A DNA stretch of 64,000 nt from Gp13-AA77 sp036521995 (lineage in GTDB: Bacteria; Acidobacteriota; Terriglobia; UBA7540), in assembly GCA_036521995.1 (NCBI GenBank), contig DATDGR010000233.1, forward strand, positions 14,713-78,712, written 5' to 3'. The notes below the pieces were generated by a model. The model saw only the letters and a program-made list of their open reading frames with translations, was not told where the DNA came from and ran no database searches. The position numbers and the translations under genes were made by a program. Positions 34,173 through 44,300 of the stretch are shown piece after piece (the first letter of the stretch is position 1; every line of letters begins with the position of its first letter).

Positions 34173-36671
34173 ATGACAACGTTACTTAGCGATCTGCGTT
34201 ACGGTTTGCGAACCCTTGCCACGAATCCCGGCTTCGCGGTTGCCGCCATCCTGTCGCTCGCCTTGGGGGTCGGCGCCAACACGGCCATCTTCCAATTGCT
34301 GGATGCGGTGCGGATGCGCACACTTCCGGTGAGCCACCCTGAGCAACTGGCCGAGCTGCGCCTGACGGACACCACCTGGCTGCGGGGAAGCCAGCAAAGC
34401 TGGAACCCGATACTCACCAACCCCATCTGGGAGCGGATTCGCGATCGTCCGCCCGAGGCTTTTGCCGGCATGTTCGCCTGGGCGGAGGACGATTTCAACA
34501 TCGCTCCGAGCGGCGAGGTGCGTCACGCCCAGGGTTTGTGGGTCAGCGGAGAATTCTTCCACGTGTTGGGCGTTCAGCCCCGGCTCGGCCGCCTCTTTGC
34601 GGCGGCGGATGACCACCGAGGCTGCGGGCTGCCGGGAGCGGTGGTGAGCTATGCTTTTTGGCAGCGCGAGCTCGGCGGCGACCTTGCGGCCATCGGCAGG
34701 AAGATTACCCTGGACTACCAACCCGTCGAGATCATCGGTGTCACGTCCGCCGGCTTCTCCGGCCTGGACGTCGGACAGTCGTTCGATGTGGCGCTTCCGC
34801 TCTGTTCGCAGGCGACGCTGGAGGACTACAGTTTTCTCGACAGCGGCACGATCTGGTGGCTTTCAATCATGGGCCGCCTCAACCCAGGCTGGACTCTGGG
34901 ACGAACGACCGCAGAATTGGGCTCGATGTCGCCTGGCATCTTCGAGGCGACGCTGCCGAAGGAATATCCGCGCGAGAATATCAAGGACTACCTTCGTCTC
35001 AAACTGGCGGCGTACCCTGCCGGAACAGGCATTTCCTGGTTGCGTGAGCAGTACCAGGACCCGCTTTGGCTGCTGCTCGCCACCGCCGGGCTGGTTCTCT
35101 TGATAGCCTGCGCCAACCTGGCGAACCTCATGCTGGCGCGGGCCAGCGCGCGCGAACGTGAGATGGCCGTCCGGCTGGCTTTGGGGGCGTCGCGCGGCCG
35201 CCTGATCCGTCAATTGATGGCGGAAAGCCTGTTGCTGGCAGCCATCGGTGCGGCCCTGGGTCTCGTCCTGTCCGGGGCGTTGAGCCGGTTCATGGTAGCC
35301 TTCCTGACCACCCAAGGGACCACTTTGTCTCTGGACCTGCACCCCGATTGGCGTGTGATCGGCTTCACCGGGGGAGTTGCGATTCTGGCTTGTCTGTTGT
35401 TCGGGCTTACCCCCGCGTTGCGAGCGACCCGCATTGCTCCCGGGGCGGCCATGAAGGCCAGCGGTCGAGGAGTCACCACCACGCGCCAGCACTTCAGCCT
35501 GCGGCGGACGCTGGTGGCCACCCAGGTCGCCCTCTCGCTGGTCCTGCTGGTCGGCGCTCTGCTCTTTTCGCGCAGTCTGCACAACCTGATGACCGTGAAG
35601 ACGGGCTTCCAGCAGGACGGTATATTGATCAGCTACGCCGATATGACGCGCCTCAAGCTACCGTACGAGCGCCACGCGGCGTTCCAACAGGAATTGCTGG
35701 AACGTCTGCGCGCTATTCCTGGAGTGGACGCGGCGGCGCAAGTGCGGTTTCTGCCGCTCGGCGGGAACGCGACCGAGAATCGGATCTGGAAAAGCGGCTC
35801 GGATCCCAGACAGAGCGTCAACGCGTATTTCAACTGGGTCAGCGACGATTATTTCAAGACGCTACAGACCCCGTTCTTGGCGGGGCGGGATTTTGATACC
35901 CGCGACACCGCGACCACTCCGCCGGTGGCGATTGTGAACCAGGCCTTCGCCCGTGCGCTGGGCTCGGGATCGAATCCGGTGGGCAGTAGGTTTCGAAGAG
36001 AGGCCACGCCTTCCGATCCTGCGGAGATGGACTTCGAGATCATCGGCCTGGTGGCGGATACGAAATACCGGAACATCCGGCAGGATTTTGTCCCTATCGC
36101 TTTCCTCTCCGCCTCCCAGGACGCGCGGTGGAATTGGAGTAACCAGATCCTTATCCGTTCGAACGTACCCATAGGGGATCTCACGTCCAGAGTCCGAGAG
36201 GCGATAGCCGGGCTCAATCCGGAAATCGGCACCGAGTTTGAAGTCTTCAAGACCACCATCCGCGACGGGCTGCTGCGGGACCGCCTGATGGCCACCGTAT
36301 CCGGTTTTTTCGGTCTCCTGGCAGCGCTCCTGGCAGTGGTCGGCCTTTATGGCGTGATGTCGTACATGGTGGTACGGCGGACCAACGAGATCGGAATCCG
36401 CATGACCCTGGGGGCGGGCCGCAGCGAGATCGTCGCCATGGTGATGCGCGAGGCCGGAGCCCTGCTCAGCGTCGGTCTCGGTGTCGGCTTGCTGCTGTCG
36501 CTGGCCGGAGCCAAGGCAGCGCGCGCCTTACTTTTCGGTCTGCAGCCCTATGATCCGCTGACGCTCGCCTTGGCAGCGGCCTTACTGGCGGCGGTCGCCC
36601 TGGCGGCAAGCTTCCTGCCCGCCAAACGTGCGGCCAGGCTCGATCCCATGGCGGCGCTGAGGTACGAGTAG
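34173..36671 (+). CDS. Acidobacterial duplicated orphan permease (ADOP, FtsX/MacB-type)
   Basis: An 832-residue inner-membrane protein of the ADOP family: two MacB-type periplasmic domains and two FtsX permease blocks in one chain, without an ATPase domain. The N-terminus LRYGLRTLATNPGF, then LALGVGANTAIFQLLDAVR, and the internal FtsX segments (LLIACANLANLMLARASARERE and LRRTLVATQVALSLVLLVGA) are diagnostic. It ends with the typical RLDPMAALRYE. MacB-type permeases extrude peptides or lipoproteins; ADOPs lack known substrates. The Shine-Dalgarno is weak. A second, frameshifted copy follows 62 bp downstream, so both arose by duplication or belong to one operon. Confidence 0.9.
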   Translation: MTTLLSDLRYGLRTLATNPGFAVAAILSLALGVGANTAIFQLLDAVRMRTLPVSHPEQLAELRLTDTTWLRGSQQSWNPILTNPIWERIRDRPPEAFAGMFAWAEDDFNIAPSGEVRHAQGLWVSGEFFHVLGVQPRLGRLFAAADDHRGCGLPGAVVSYAFWQRELGGDLAAIGRKITLDYQPVEIIGVTSAGFSGLDVGQSFDVALPLCSQATLEDYSFLDSGTIWWLSIMGRLNPGWTLGRTTAELGSMSPGIFEATLPKEYPRENIKDYLRLKLAAYPAGTGISWLREQYQDPLWLLLATAGLVLLIACANLANLMLARASAREREMAVRLALGASRGRLIRQLMAESLLLAAIGAALGLVLSGALSRFMVAFLTTQGTTLSLDLHPDWRVIGFTGGVAILACLLFGLTPALRATRIAPGAAMKASGRGVTTTRQHFSLRRTLVATQVALSLVLLVGALLFSRSLHNLMTVKTGFQQDGILISYADMTRLKLPYERHAAFQQELLERLRAIPGVDAAAQVRFLPLGGNATENRIWKSGSDPRQSVNAYFNWVSDDYFKTLQTPFLAGRDFDTRDTATTPPVAIVNQAFARALGSGSNPVGSRFRREATPSDPAEMDFEIIGLVADTKYRNIRQDFVPIAFLSASQDARWNWSNQILIRSNVPIGDLTSRVREAIAGLNPEIGTEFEVFKTTIRDGLLRDRLMATVSGFFGLLAALLAVVGLYGVMSYMVVRRTNEIGIRMTLGAGRSEIVAMVMREAGALLSVGLGVGLLLSLAGAKAARALLFGLQPYDPLTLALAAALLAAVALAASFLPAKRAARLDPMAALRYE

Positions 36672-36733
36672 CAGGGTTTAGTGGCTAGTGGTGGTGGTTA
36701 GGGGTTAATGACCACTTCACGTGAGGTCGAGCA

Positions 36734-39231
36734 ATGAACAGGATGCTGCAGGATTTGCGCTACGGCCTTCGCACCCTCGTGAGCAATCCGGGCTTCACGG
36801 CTGTGGCCGTCCTCACGCTCGGGCTCGGCATCGGGGCCAACACGGCTATCTTCAGCGCCGTGAATGCCGTCTTGCTGCACCCCTTGCCCTACCGGGACTC
36901 ACAGCGGCTCGTCCGGGTGTGGGCCACCAATGTGAAGAACGGGTTTGCCCACGACGTGGCCTCTTATCCCGACTTCACCGACTGGGCCGCTCAGAGCCAC
37001 AACTTTCAGCAAATGGCGGCGTACTGCGGCCGCTCCTATAATCTGTCCGGTGGCGATCACCCTGAGCGGATCCGCGGTTTGCAGGCGTCCGCCGGCCTTC
37101 TGACGATGCTCGGCATCAGGCCGGCGCTGGGGCGCGACTTCTCGCCCGAGGAGCAACAACCCGGTCGAAATCATGTGGTGTTGCTCGGCGACAGCCTGTG
37201 GCGAAGCCACTTCAATGCGGACCCCAAGGTGCTGGGCGCGACCGTAAAGCTGAACCACGAAAACTACACGGTGATCGGGGTGCTGCCTCCTTATCCGGAG
37301 TTTCCGCCCGACGACGCGCGTGGGTTGGTGGTGCCCCTCGCACCCGATCCAAGCCGGGGTCACGGGTTTCTGTACGTTTTCGGCCGGCTCAAGCCCGGCG
37401 CCACTCTGGCTGAGGCCCAAGCCGAGATGAGCACCATTGCCCGCCTGCTGCAGCAGCAATATCCCAAGGAGGACCGGGAGGTGGGAATCGAGCTGCAGAC
37501 CCTCCAAGCGTCCTACGTGAGTGAGTTCCGGCCCGCTCTTCTAATTCTGCTCGGCGCCGTGGGTTTCGTGCTGCTGATCGCCTGTGCCAATGTGGCGAAC
37601 TTGTTTCTGGGACGAGCCGCGAGCCGGCAAAGGGAGCTTGCTATACGCGCATCGCTCGGCGCCGGCAGGCGGCGTCTGATCGGCAATTGCTGACGGAGAG
37701 CTTGCTCGTAGGTGCGATGGGGGGAACCCTAGGCTTGCTCCTGGCGGTCTGGGGCTTGGCGGGCCTGGTCGCGCTGCTTTCGCATGACTTGTCGATACCT
37801 CGCGCCGCAGACATCGGCATCGACCGCTGGATGCTCACCTTCGCTCTGGCGATTTCGCTGGTCACGGGCCTCGTCTCCGGCCTGGCGCCGGCCCTTGGTG
37901 CTTCGAAGGTGGATCTGAACGAATCGCTCAAGGAGGGCAGCCGCGGCCTGACGGGGAGTCGCGGCCATAACCGGTTCCGGAGCGCCCTGGTCGTAGTTGA
38001 GGTCGCCCTGGCGTTAGTGCTCCTCTCAGGCGCGGGTCTGATGATCAAGAGCTTCTTGCTCCTGACCCAGGTGAATTCCGGCCTGCAGCCGGAGAATGTC
38101 CTGACGGTCGACTTTTCCTTGCAGAGCTCGAGATACTCGCACACCGCCACCCGAGCCGCCTCGTTCCAACAGATCCTCCACCGCGTCCAGGAACTGCCCG
38201 GCGTCGACTCCGCGGCGGTGGTGGCTGACATTCCTCTCACGCATAACGAGGATGGTCTTGAATTCAGCATCGAAGGGCTTCCGGACCCGCCCAATCAAAG
38301 GCGCGAAGCCCGGTTCAACATCGCCGGCCCCAAATATTTCCGCACGTTGGGCATTCCTTTGCTGGAGGGCCGCGACTTCAGCGAGCGCGACGCCGGCGGC
38401 GCGCCCCCGGTGGTGCTCATCAATGAGGCGATGGCGCGCCGCTTCTGGCCCAACGCGAATCCAATCGGCCAGAGAATCTCAACCGATGCGCCGGCGGCGC
38501 CCGAGCCTCTCGGCGAGCACGATCACGCTCGCGGCGCTGACCAAGCGAACCAGGGGACTTGGTTTTCGGTCATCGGGATTGCAGGCGATGTCCGGCAAAT
38601 GGGTCTGCGCTCGGAGACACAGCCCGAGGTCTATGTTTCCTACCTTCAGGATCCCTACCAATGGCCTTTCCTGAGCATGCTGGTGCGGACCACATCCGAC
38701 CCCCTGAGGTTGTTTCCCGCGGTTGAGCAGGCGGTCTGGAGTGTGGACAAAGACCAGCCGGTTTCCAACCCGATGACCATGGATCGGATTCGGTCCGACT
38801 CGATCGCCCAGCCGCGCGTGACGGCACTGCTGCTCAGTCTGTTCGCGGCCCTGGCCCTCTTGTTGGCGTCGGTGGGACTCTATGGCGTAGTGGCCCGCTC
38901 GGTGACGGAGCGAACTCACGAGATCGGCGTGCGCGTGGCGCTCGGCGCGAGACCCCTCGAGGTGTTTCGGCAGGTGGTGGGACGCGGGATGATCCTGGCG
39001 CTCGCCGGCACGGCTATCGGTCTCGCAGGCGCTTTCGGCACCACCCGCGTGATGACCAGTCTGCTCTATGACGTTCGCCCCACGGACTGGGTCACCTTCA
39101 CCGCGGTTTCGCTCCTGCTGATGGCCGTCACGCTCCTGGCCAGCTACGTCCCGGCTCGCCACGCGACCAAGATTGATCCCATGGTCGCTCCGCTACGAAT
39201 AAGACCTTTCAGCCGCCACGGCGCCAGGTGA
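36734..39231 (+). pseudogene. Second ADOP permease, broken by a one-base deletion
   Basis: Two frames, 36734-37693 and 37687-39231, together make one ADOP of about 832 residues (N-terminus LRYGLRTLVSNPGFTAVAVL, C-terminus KIDPMVAPLRIRPF). They meet where an intact gene would read CTG-ATC-CGG-CAA-TTG-CTG; here the sequence is CTGATCGGCAATTGCTG (37676-37692), one C short. The first frame stops at TGA 37691-37693, within the first FtsX block (LGAGRRRLI), and the second continues LLTESLLVGAMGG. Both halves keep full family similarity, so the break is recent or an assembly error. GAGG lies seven bases before the ATG. Confidence 0.85.
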
Positions 39232-39444
39232 TGTGCTGACGGCTAAAGGCCGATAGCTGACACCTTCTTCAGTCACGCGACCGCTTTTTCCGCGTCTAAG
39301 ATGCATGCGAGCGAGGATTGCATCCGTACGCGCCGGTTCGTCGAGCGGCACGCTTGGTGGCTCACGGCGAATTCGCGGCGCAAAAGCGGTATATTGGAGA
39401 GAGAGCAGTGCGGGCAATTTCGTTGAGTGGCAGAAGGGGAAATG

Positions 39445-40617
39445 ATGGCTACCTCCCGAAACTTGAGTCACGGAATTGAGCCGCCCCGTTGGCGCGGAGT
39501 CCTCCTTTGGACTGCCCTTGGCGGCCTGGCGTTGTCCCTGTTCGCGCTCACGAGTTGTTCGAGCGGCGGCGCGCAGGGTGATCCCGCCCAGGCGATGAAA
39601 ATGATGATGATGCAGGCCGTGCCGGTGACGCTGGCACAGGCTCGACTGAAGACGGTCCCAGTGCAGATTCAAGTGGTCGGCAACGGGGAGGCGTACAACA
39701 CCGTCAACGTCAAGGCGCAAGTGGACGGCTTGCTGGAGCGAGCCTATTTTCAGCAGGGCCAGGACGTGCGCGAGGGCGATCTGCTCTTCACCATCGACGC
39801 CCGGCCGTTCCAGGCCGCCCTCGATCAGGCCGAGGCGAACCTGGCCCGCGACCAGGTCCAACTCAAGAACGCACAGGACCAGTACGAGCGCAACGCGGCT
39901 CTGTTCAAGGAAGGCATCGTGTCGAAGGACCAATACCAGACCTTCCGCACCACGGCTGCGGCCGGTGACGCCACGGTGAAGGCCGACGAGGCGGCTATCG
40001 AGAACGCCCGGATTCAGCTTGGATACTGCACCATCCGCTCGCCCATCAGCGGCCGCACCGGCAGCCTGCTGGTCCAGGTGGGCAACCTGGTAAAGAACAA
40101 CGACGCGGCTTTGGTTACGATCAACCAGATCACGCCCCTCTACGTCGATTTCTCCGTCCCAGAGCAGTATTTTGCCGAGATCAAGCGGCACCAGGCCGCC
40201 GGTCCGCTGAAGGTGGAAGCGATGGTGCCGCAGGATCAGAGCCACCCCGAATGGGGACAGCTTTCTTTCATCAACAACATGGTGGACACCACGACAGGCA
40301 CCGTGCTGATGAAGGGCGCCTTCCCCAATCCGGCCCGACGGCTCTGGCCCGGCCAGTTTGTCAACGTGGTTGTGACTCTCGATTCGCTGCGGGACGCCGT
40401 GGTGGTCCCTAGCCAGGCCGTTCAAACGGGGCAGCAGGGCAAGTACATCTTCGTGGTGAAAGAAGACAAATCGGTGGAGATACGCCCCGTGACGCCCGGC
40501 GTGAGCGACGGCCCTGATACGGTGATCGAGAAAGGCATCGCCGCGGGCGAGACGGTGGTAACCGACGGCCAGTTGCGGCTGTTCCCCGGAGCCCATGTAG
40601 AAGCCAAAAGCCTCTGA
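39445..40617 (+). CDS. RND efflux periplasmic adaptor (membrane fusion) lipoprotein
   Basis: A 390-residue MdtA/AcrA-type membrane fusion protein. A lipoprotein signal ends LFALTSC-SSGG, so the Cys is lipidated and anchored in the inner membrane. Then follow a biotinyl-lipoyl half (VKAQVDGLLERAYFQQGQDV), an alpha-hairpin (about 110-165, rich in A/Q/E/N), the second lipoyl half (CTIRSPISGRTGSLLV) and a beta-barrel (VDTTTGTVLMKGAFPNP). It would couple an RND pump to an outer-membrane channel, but no pump or TolC-like gene follows. AAGGGGA sits four bases before ATG 39445; upstream GTG and ATG (39427, 39442) are less likely. Confidence 0.87.
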   Translation: MATSRNLSHGIEPPRWRGVLLWTALGGLALSLFALTSCSSGGAQGDPAQAMKMMMMQAVPVTLAQARLKTVPVQIQVVGNGEAYNTVNVKAQVDGLLERAYFQQGQDVREGDLLFTIDARPFQAALDQAEANLARDQVQLKNAQDQYERNAALFKEGIVSKDQYQTFRTTAAAGDATVKADEAAIENARIQLGYCTIRSPISGRTGSLLVQVGNLVKNNDAALVTINQITPLYVDFSVPEQYFAEIKRHQAAGPLKVEAMVPQDQSHPEWGQLSFINNMVDTTTGTVLMKGAFPNPARRLWPGQFVNVVVTLDSLRDAVVVPSQAVQTGQQGKYIFVVKEDKSVEIRPVTPGVSDGPDTVIEKGIAAGETVVTDGQLRLFPGAHVEAKSL

Positions 40618-40756
40618 ACTACAGTGTGATGACAACCAGAGCGACAGTGCGCTGAGAGGTTTTCCGCAACCTCAATTACTCTGCCCACTCTGCCTTCGCT
40701 GGGATAATCATATTATTATCAATAATCTGCGCCGGTTTGGCTGACTGGCGCCTTTC

Positions 40757-40885
40757 TCGGGTTCATTTTGGGTTCGTTTCGGGTTCGTTTAGGTTCGTCC
40801 TGGTTCAAGTTCACAAGCCTCTGCTGATTCTGAAGGAGTTGCCGAATTAGACCGCATCAAATCTTAGGTTCGTTTAGGTTCGTTT
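40757..40885 (+). repeat. Phased GGTTC(G/A)TTT repeats
   Basis: GGTTCA/GGTTCG occurs at 40759, 40771, 40782, 40792 and 40802 (steps of 12, 11, 10 and 10 bp), then at 40867 and 40877 (10 bp). Seven copies in about 125 bp with near-helical spacing are unlike random sequence. They may be a protein-binding array or simple slippage-derived repeats. Confidence 0.6.
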
Positions 40886-41008
40886 TGCTTTCGTCTCTCG
40901 GGGTCGTTCTTGATCCTTAAACGTTCTGAAATCGGTCGCTTACCGGTTTGGGTTAGTTTAAAAACAATCTTGGCTGTTTTTCGCCATGTTTCCTGCTAAG
41001 CTTAATGT

Positions 41009-41164
41009 CTAAAAACAGTTACATGTTTGGGATCTAAAGGCATACATCATATCCCCCCGGGGGGGGCCTTGACCTTCCAGACTGGGTGTCGCCGGCGCCC
41101 CTGTTCCTGCGGGGGTGGCCACCAGCCCTTCCGGCGTGACAGCAGGACTCTTCACGAGAGACAT
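41009..41164 (-). CDS. Possible short or decayed gene with strong ribosome-binding site
   Basis: A 51-codon frame (MSLVKSPAVTPEGLVATPAG... ending TCNCF) starts six bases after GGGGAGG, an excellent Shine-Dalgarno. The N-terminus recalls a short family from soil bacteria that begins similarly and continues ANRxNAxxSTGPxTPEGK; here that continuation is absent and the reading frame looks disrupted by poly-C/poly-G. It may be a truncated member of that group. The evidence is limited to the start region. Confidence 0.3.
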   Translation of the reverse strand: MSLVKSPAVTPEGLVATPAGTGAPATPSLEGQGPPRGDMMYAFRSQTCNCF

Positions 41165-41297
41165 TACCAACCTCCCCGGCTTCCCGGGCTCACAAGAACC
41201 CATCGCGGACCTGGCCGCGAGCGCGATTACTCAACTCGCATCTGCCATATCATAATTTTTGGGCTTGTCAAGCTGAATGCTGGGGCCCGAATTCCGC

Positions 41298-41335
41298 AAA
41301 AAAAAGGCGGGCGCTCGCCGAAGCGAACACCCGCC
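41298..41335 (-). terminator. Rho-independent terminator of the large TonB receptor gene
   Basis: On the - strand, GGCGGGTGTTCGC and GCGAGCGCCCGCC pair around TTCG and are followed by eight T residues. The tetraloop UUCG and the U-tract are textbook. It lies 33 bp past the stop codon at 41369. Confidence 0.92.
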
Positions 41336-41368
41336 ACGGAGGGATTGGCTCGATGAGTGGAGCTGCTC

Positions 41369-44300
41369 CTAGAAGTAAACCTTCAGCGCAAACTGAATGA
41401 TGCGCGCGCCCGTAGGGTTGAACGCGTTGGCTTGCTGCACGCTCGTGGTATCTGCGAAGGCCGCGTTATTAGCCTCGCAGCAAGTTCCATTGATACCGCC
41501 GAAGTCGTGAATATTGAAGGCGTTGAAGAATTCCGCCCGGAACTGCACGGACCGCTTGCCTTCACTAAATGGGAAGTTCTTGAACAGGCCTAGGTCGACG
41601 TTGTTGAAGTGGGGGCCGACCTGAGCGTAGCGCCCTAAAGTTCCAAACTGATACCCGCCGGAAGGAAGGACGCAAGAGCCACCGGAGCAATTCTCCGGGA
41701 GCGAATAGGCATTAACGTTCAGGATCCGGATGCCGTTGTTGGGGTTGGTGGGATCATTGGTGAAAGTGGACATCGTCGTAGGACCACCCACGTAGTTGGG
41801 GCGCTGGCTGTTGCCACGCTGACCCGCGTTGGCCAAGTCGCTCGGCACACCGATATTGATCGGAAATCCGCTGTTGTAATGGTAGATTCCTGTGAACTCC
41901 CAGCCGCCGAGCAAGAGGTCCTCCGCCCGGTTGAAGTTGGATCCCCAGCGGCGGCCGTGGCCGAAGGGAAGATCTTCGAGCCACTGCGCGGTGAAAATCT
42001 GGGCGTAGTTGTTGGCGCTGTTTCCGTAGTCACAGTAGCGGCACAGGTCGTTCTCCGGCGACGTACCGCCGTAGTTGTCGCCGCTGGGCGTATCGAGCAA
42101 GTGCGACCAGGTGTAGGTCACCAGGGCCTGTGTGCCGCTGGAGAATCTCTTATCCAGCTTCACCTGGAGTCCGTTGTAATTTGATACCGCGTTGTTGGCG
42201 TTCTCGCTCAACGAAGTAAGGGTGGGGGCATAGGGAAACGACGGCCGCGTCTTCACCGTTCCTGCGGCTATGGCTTGCGTGGTGCAGACCGTCGGGCCCG
42301 CGTCGGGGCAAATTTGGAGCGGACCCGGCGGGGGGTCATTCGCGTTAAAGAACCCGCCGAGATTCTTGGCGTTGTTACCCACGTAGTTGACTTCGAGCAT
42401 GAGGTTGCGGGCCAGCTGTTGTTGAATACCCAGATTCCACTGTCGTGTATAGGGAGTCCGGTTGTTGAGAGCTTGGACGTGCTCCTCACTGGGCGGCGTG
42501 CCCGGCTGCGGGAAGTCATAAGGGGGGAAGAACGTAGCCAGCGGCAGGGTGGGTTGCAGCGTGTTCACGCTGTTGATGCTCTGCGAGATGGCGTAGGGCC
42601 ATTGGCCTCGGGCTCCTTGCCCCGCCCAGGCGTAGTCGCCGTTGTAAAAGTACCCGAAGCCCCCCCGGAGCACCGTGTTGGGGCGCAACTGATAGGCAAA
42701 TCCGACACGCGGAGCCCAGTTCCGGTAGTCCGGATTCATGAGCGAGCGCGGGGCATTGGCCGGCTGGCCGGTGACAGGGTTCGGCCCGGCCCATGCCAAC
42801 ATATGCTGATCAACATAATAGTTGCCCAGGTGATTGTACTTATCGAAGGGCCACTGGTTGTATTCCCAACGCAGGCCCATATTCACGGTTAACTTGGTGG
42901 TGGGCTTGTAGTTATCCTGAATGTAGAGGCCTGGCGTGTTCTGGTGGAAGTAGGCCGCGGTATCGCCAACGTTGCGGAGTCCGCTGCTCGGCAGGCCCAG
43001 CAGGTAGGAAGCAACTTCATTGATGTTGCTGCCCGTCGAGGTCAGAGGATCCTGGGTGGGAACCTGATCGAAATTGAACTGCGAGGTGAACGTGCCGTCG
43101 TAATAGGCGTTGTAGTGCTCGTACTCGGCGCCCGTCTTGATCTCGTGCTTGCCCCGCTCCATGGTTATGTTCAGCAGCTCTTGCCATACATTGGTGATAA
43201 ATGGGTTGCCGCTGGTGCTCGGGTTGGTGTAATAGGAGCCAAAGTTGAACGCCGGAAACAGCGGAGTGGTCGTGCTCTTGATAGGCGTTCCCTGAATGGG
43301 ATAGGTCGAAAGAAACGACGCCACGCCAGGCGCGGGATCGTTGGAGAAGTTGGTGAGGTTGGCGCGATTGTAACCCGACTTGAAGTCTATAATCGTGGTA
43401 GGGCTCTTGACCCAGGTGGCGCTGGCGACCGCGTTCACGAACTGATTGTACAGGTAATAGTAATTCACCGGCAGACCCTGGGGGCTCGGGTTTACGGCGT
43501 GCTGGTCACTCACACGAAAGTAGGAATTGACCTTGCTGCCGAAGGAGTGATCGATGCGCCCGCTCAACTGGTACTGGTTGATCGTATTCGGATTGGAGTT
43601 GAAAGAGTTGGGCGAGCTGAGGCCGCTGGTCGAGGGGTACCAAATTCCAGCATAGGCCGCCGTGATGGGACTGACCATGCCTGAGGGAATCGTGTTTCCC
43701 GGGAACGGATCTCGCACGTTTCCTGTGGTCTGCGCCACCAAACCGGTGGTTGGATCCACCTGGCCGGCCGTCACCGAGCGAGTGGTGTAGGGATTGTAGA
43801 CTTCATTCGCATCGACCGGGCGGCCGAGGGCGTCAACACACGCCGAATTCTTGTTGACGCCGCACGTCATCAACTGAGAACCCAGGTTACTCGCGAAGTT
43901 TCCGCTCAACTCCGTTGCAGTTGGGGCAGTGGCGGTATTCAGACTGTTCGAGGCGAATCTGAGGCCTTCATAGCTGAAGAACCAGAAGGTCTTGTCCTTC
44001 CCATTGTAAAGGTGTGGGAAGTAAACGGGACCTCCCGCCACAACGCCAAATTGATTCTGCCGGTAAGCTCCCAGCGGCGCGTTGAAGAAGTTGTTGAACC
44101 ACGCATTCGCGTCCAGGTCGTTGTTGCGCAAAAACTCCCAGGCAGCGCCATGAAATTGGTTCGTGCCGGACTTGGTGGCCACGGCGATGGCGGCTCCCGC
44201 CGCCCGCCCATACTCGGCCGAGGTGATGTTGGTTTCGACCTTGAACTCCTGGATGGAGTCGATGGGGGGCTGCATGGCGTACTGCCCGAAGAACTCTTCA

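Larger units (their letters stand above)
40618..41297. other. Non-coding stretch after the RND adaptor
   Basis: AT- and GT-rich DNA of clearly different composition from its neighbours. Its main structure is the phased GGTTC repeat at 40757-40885 and, near 41050-41070, a run of C and G (CCCCCCGGGGGGGG). A possible short gene is at 41009-41164. Confidence 0.7.
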
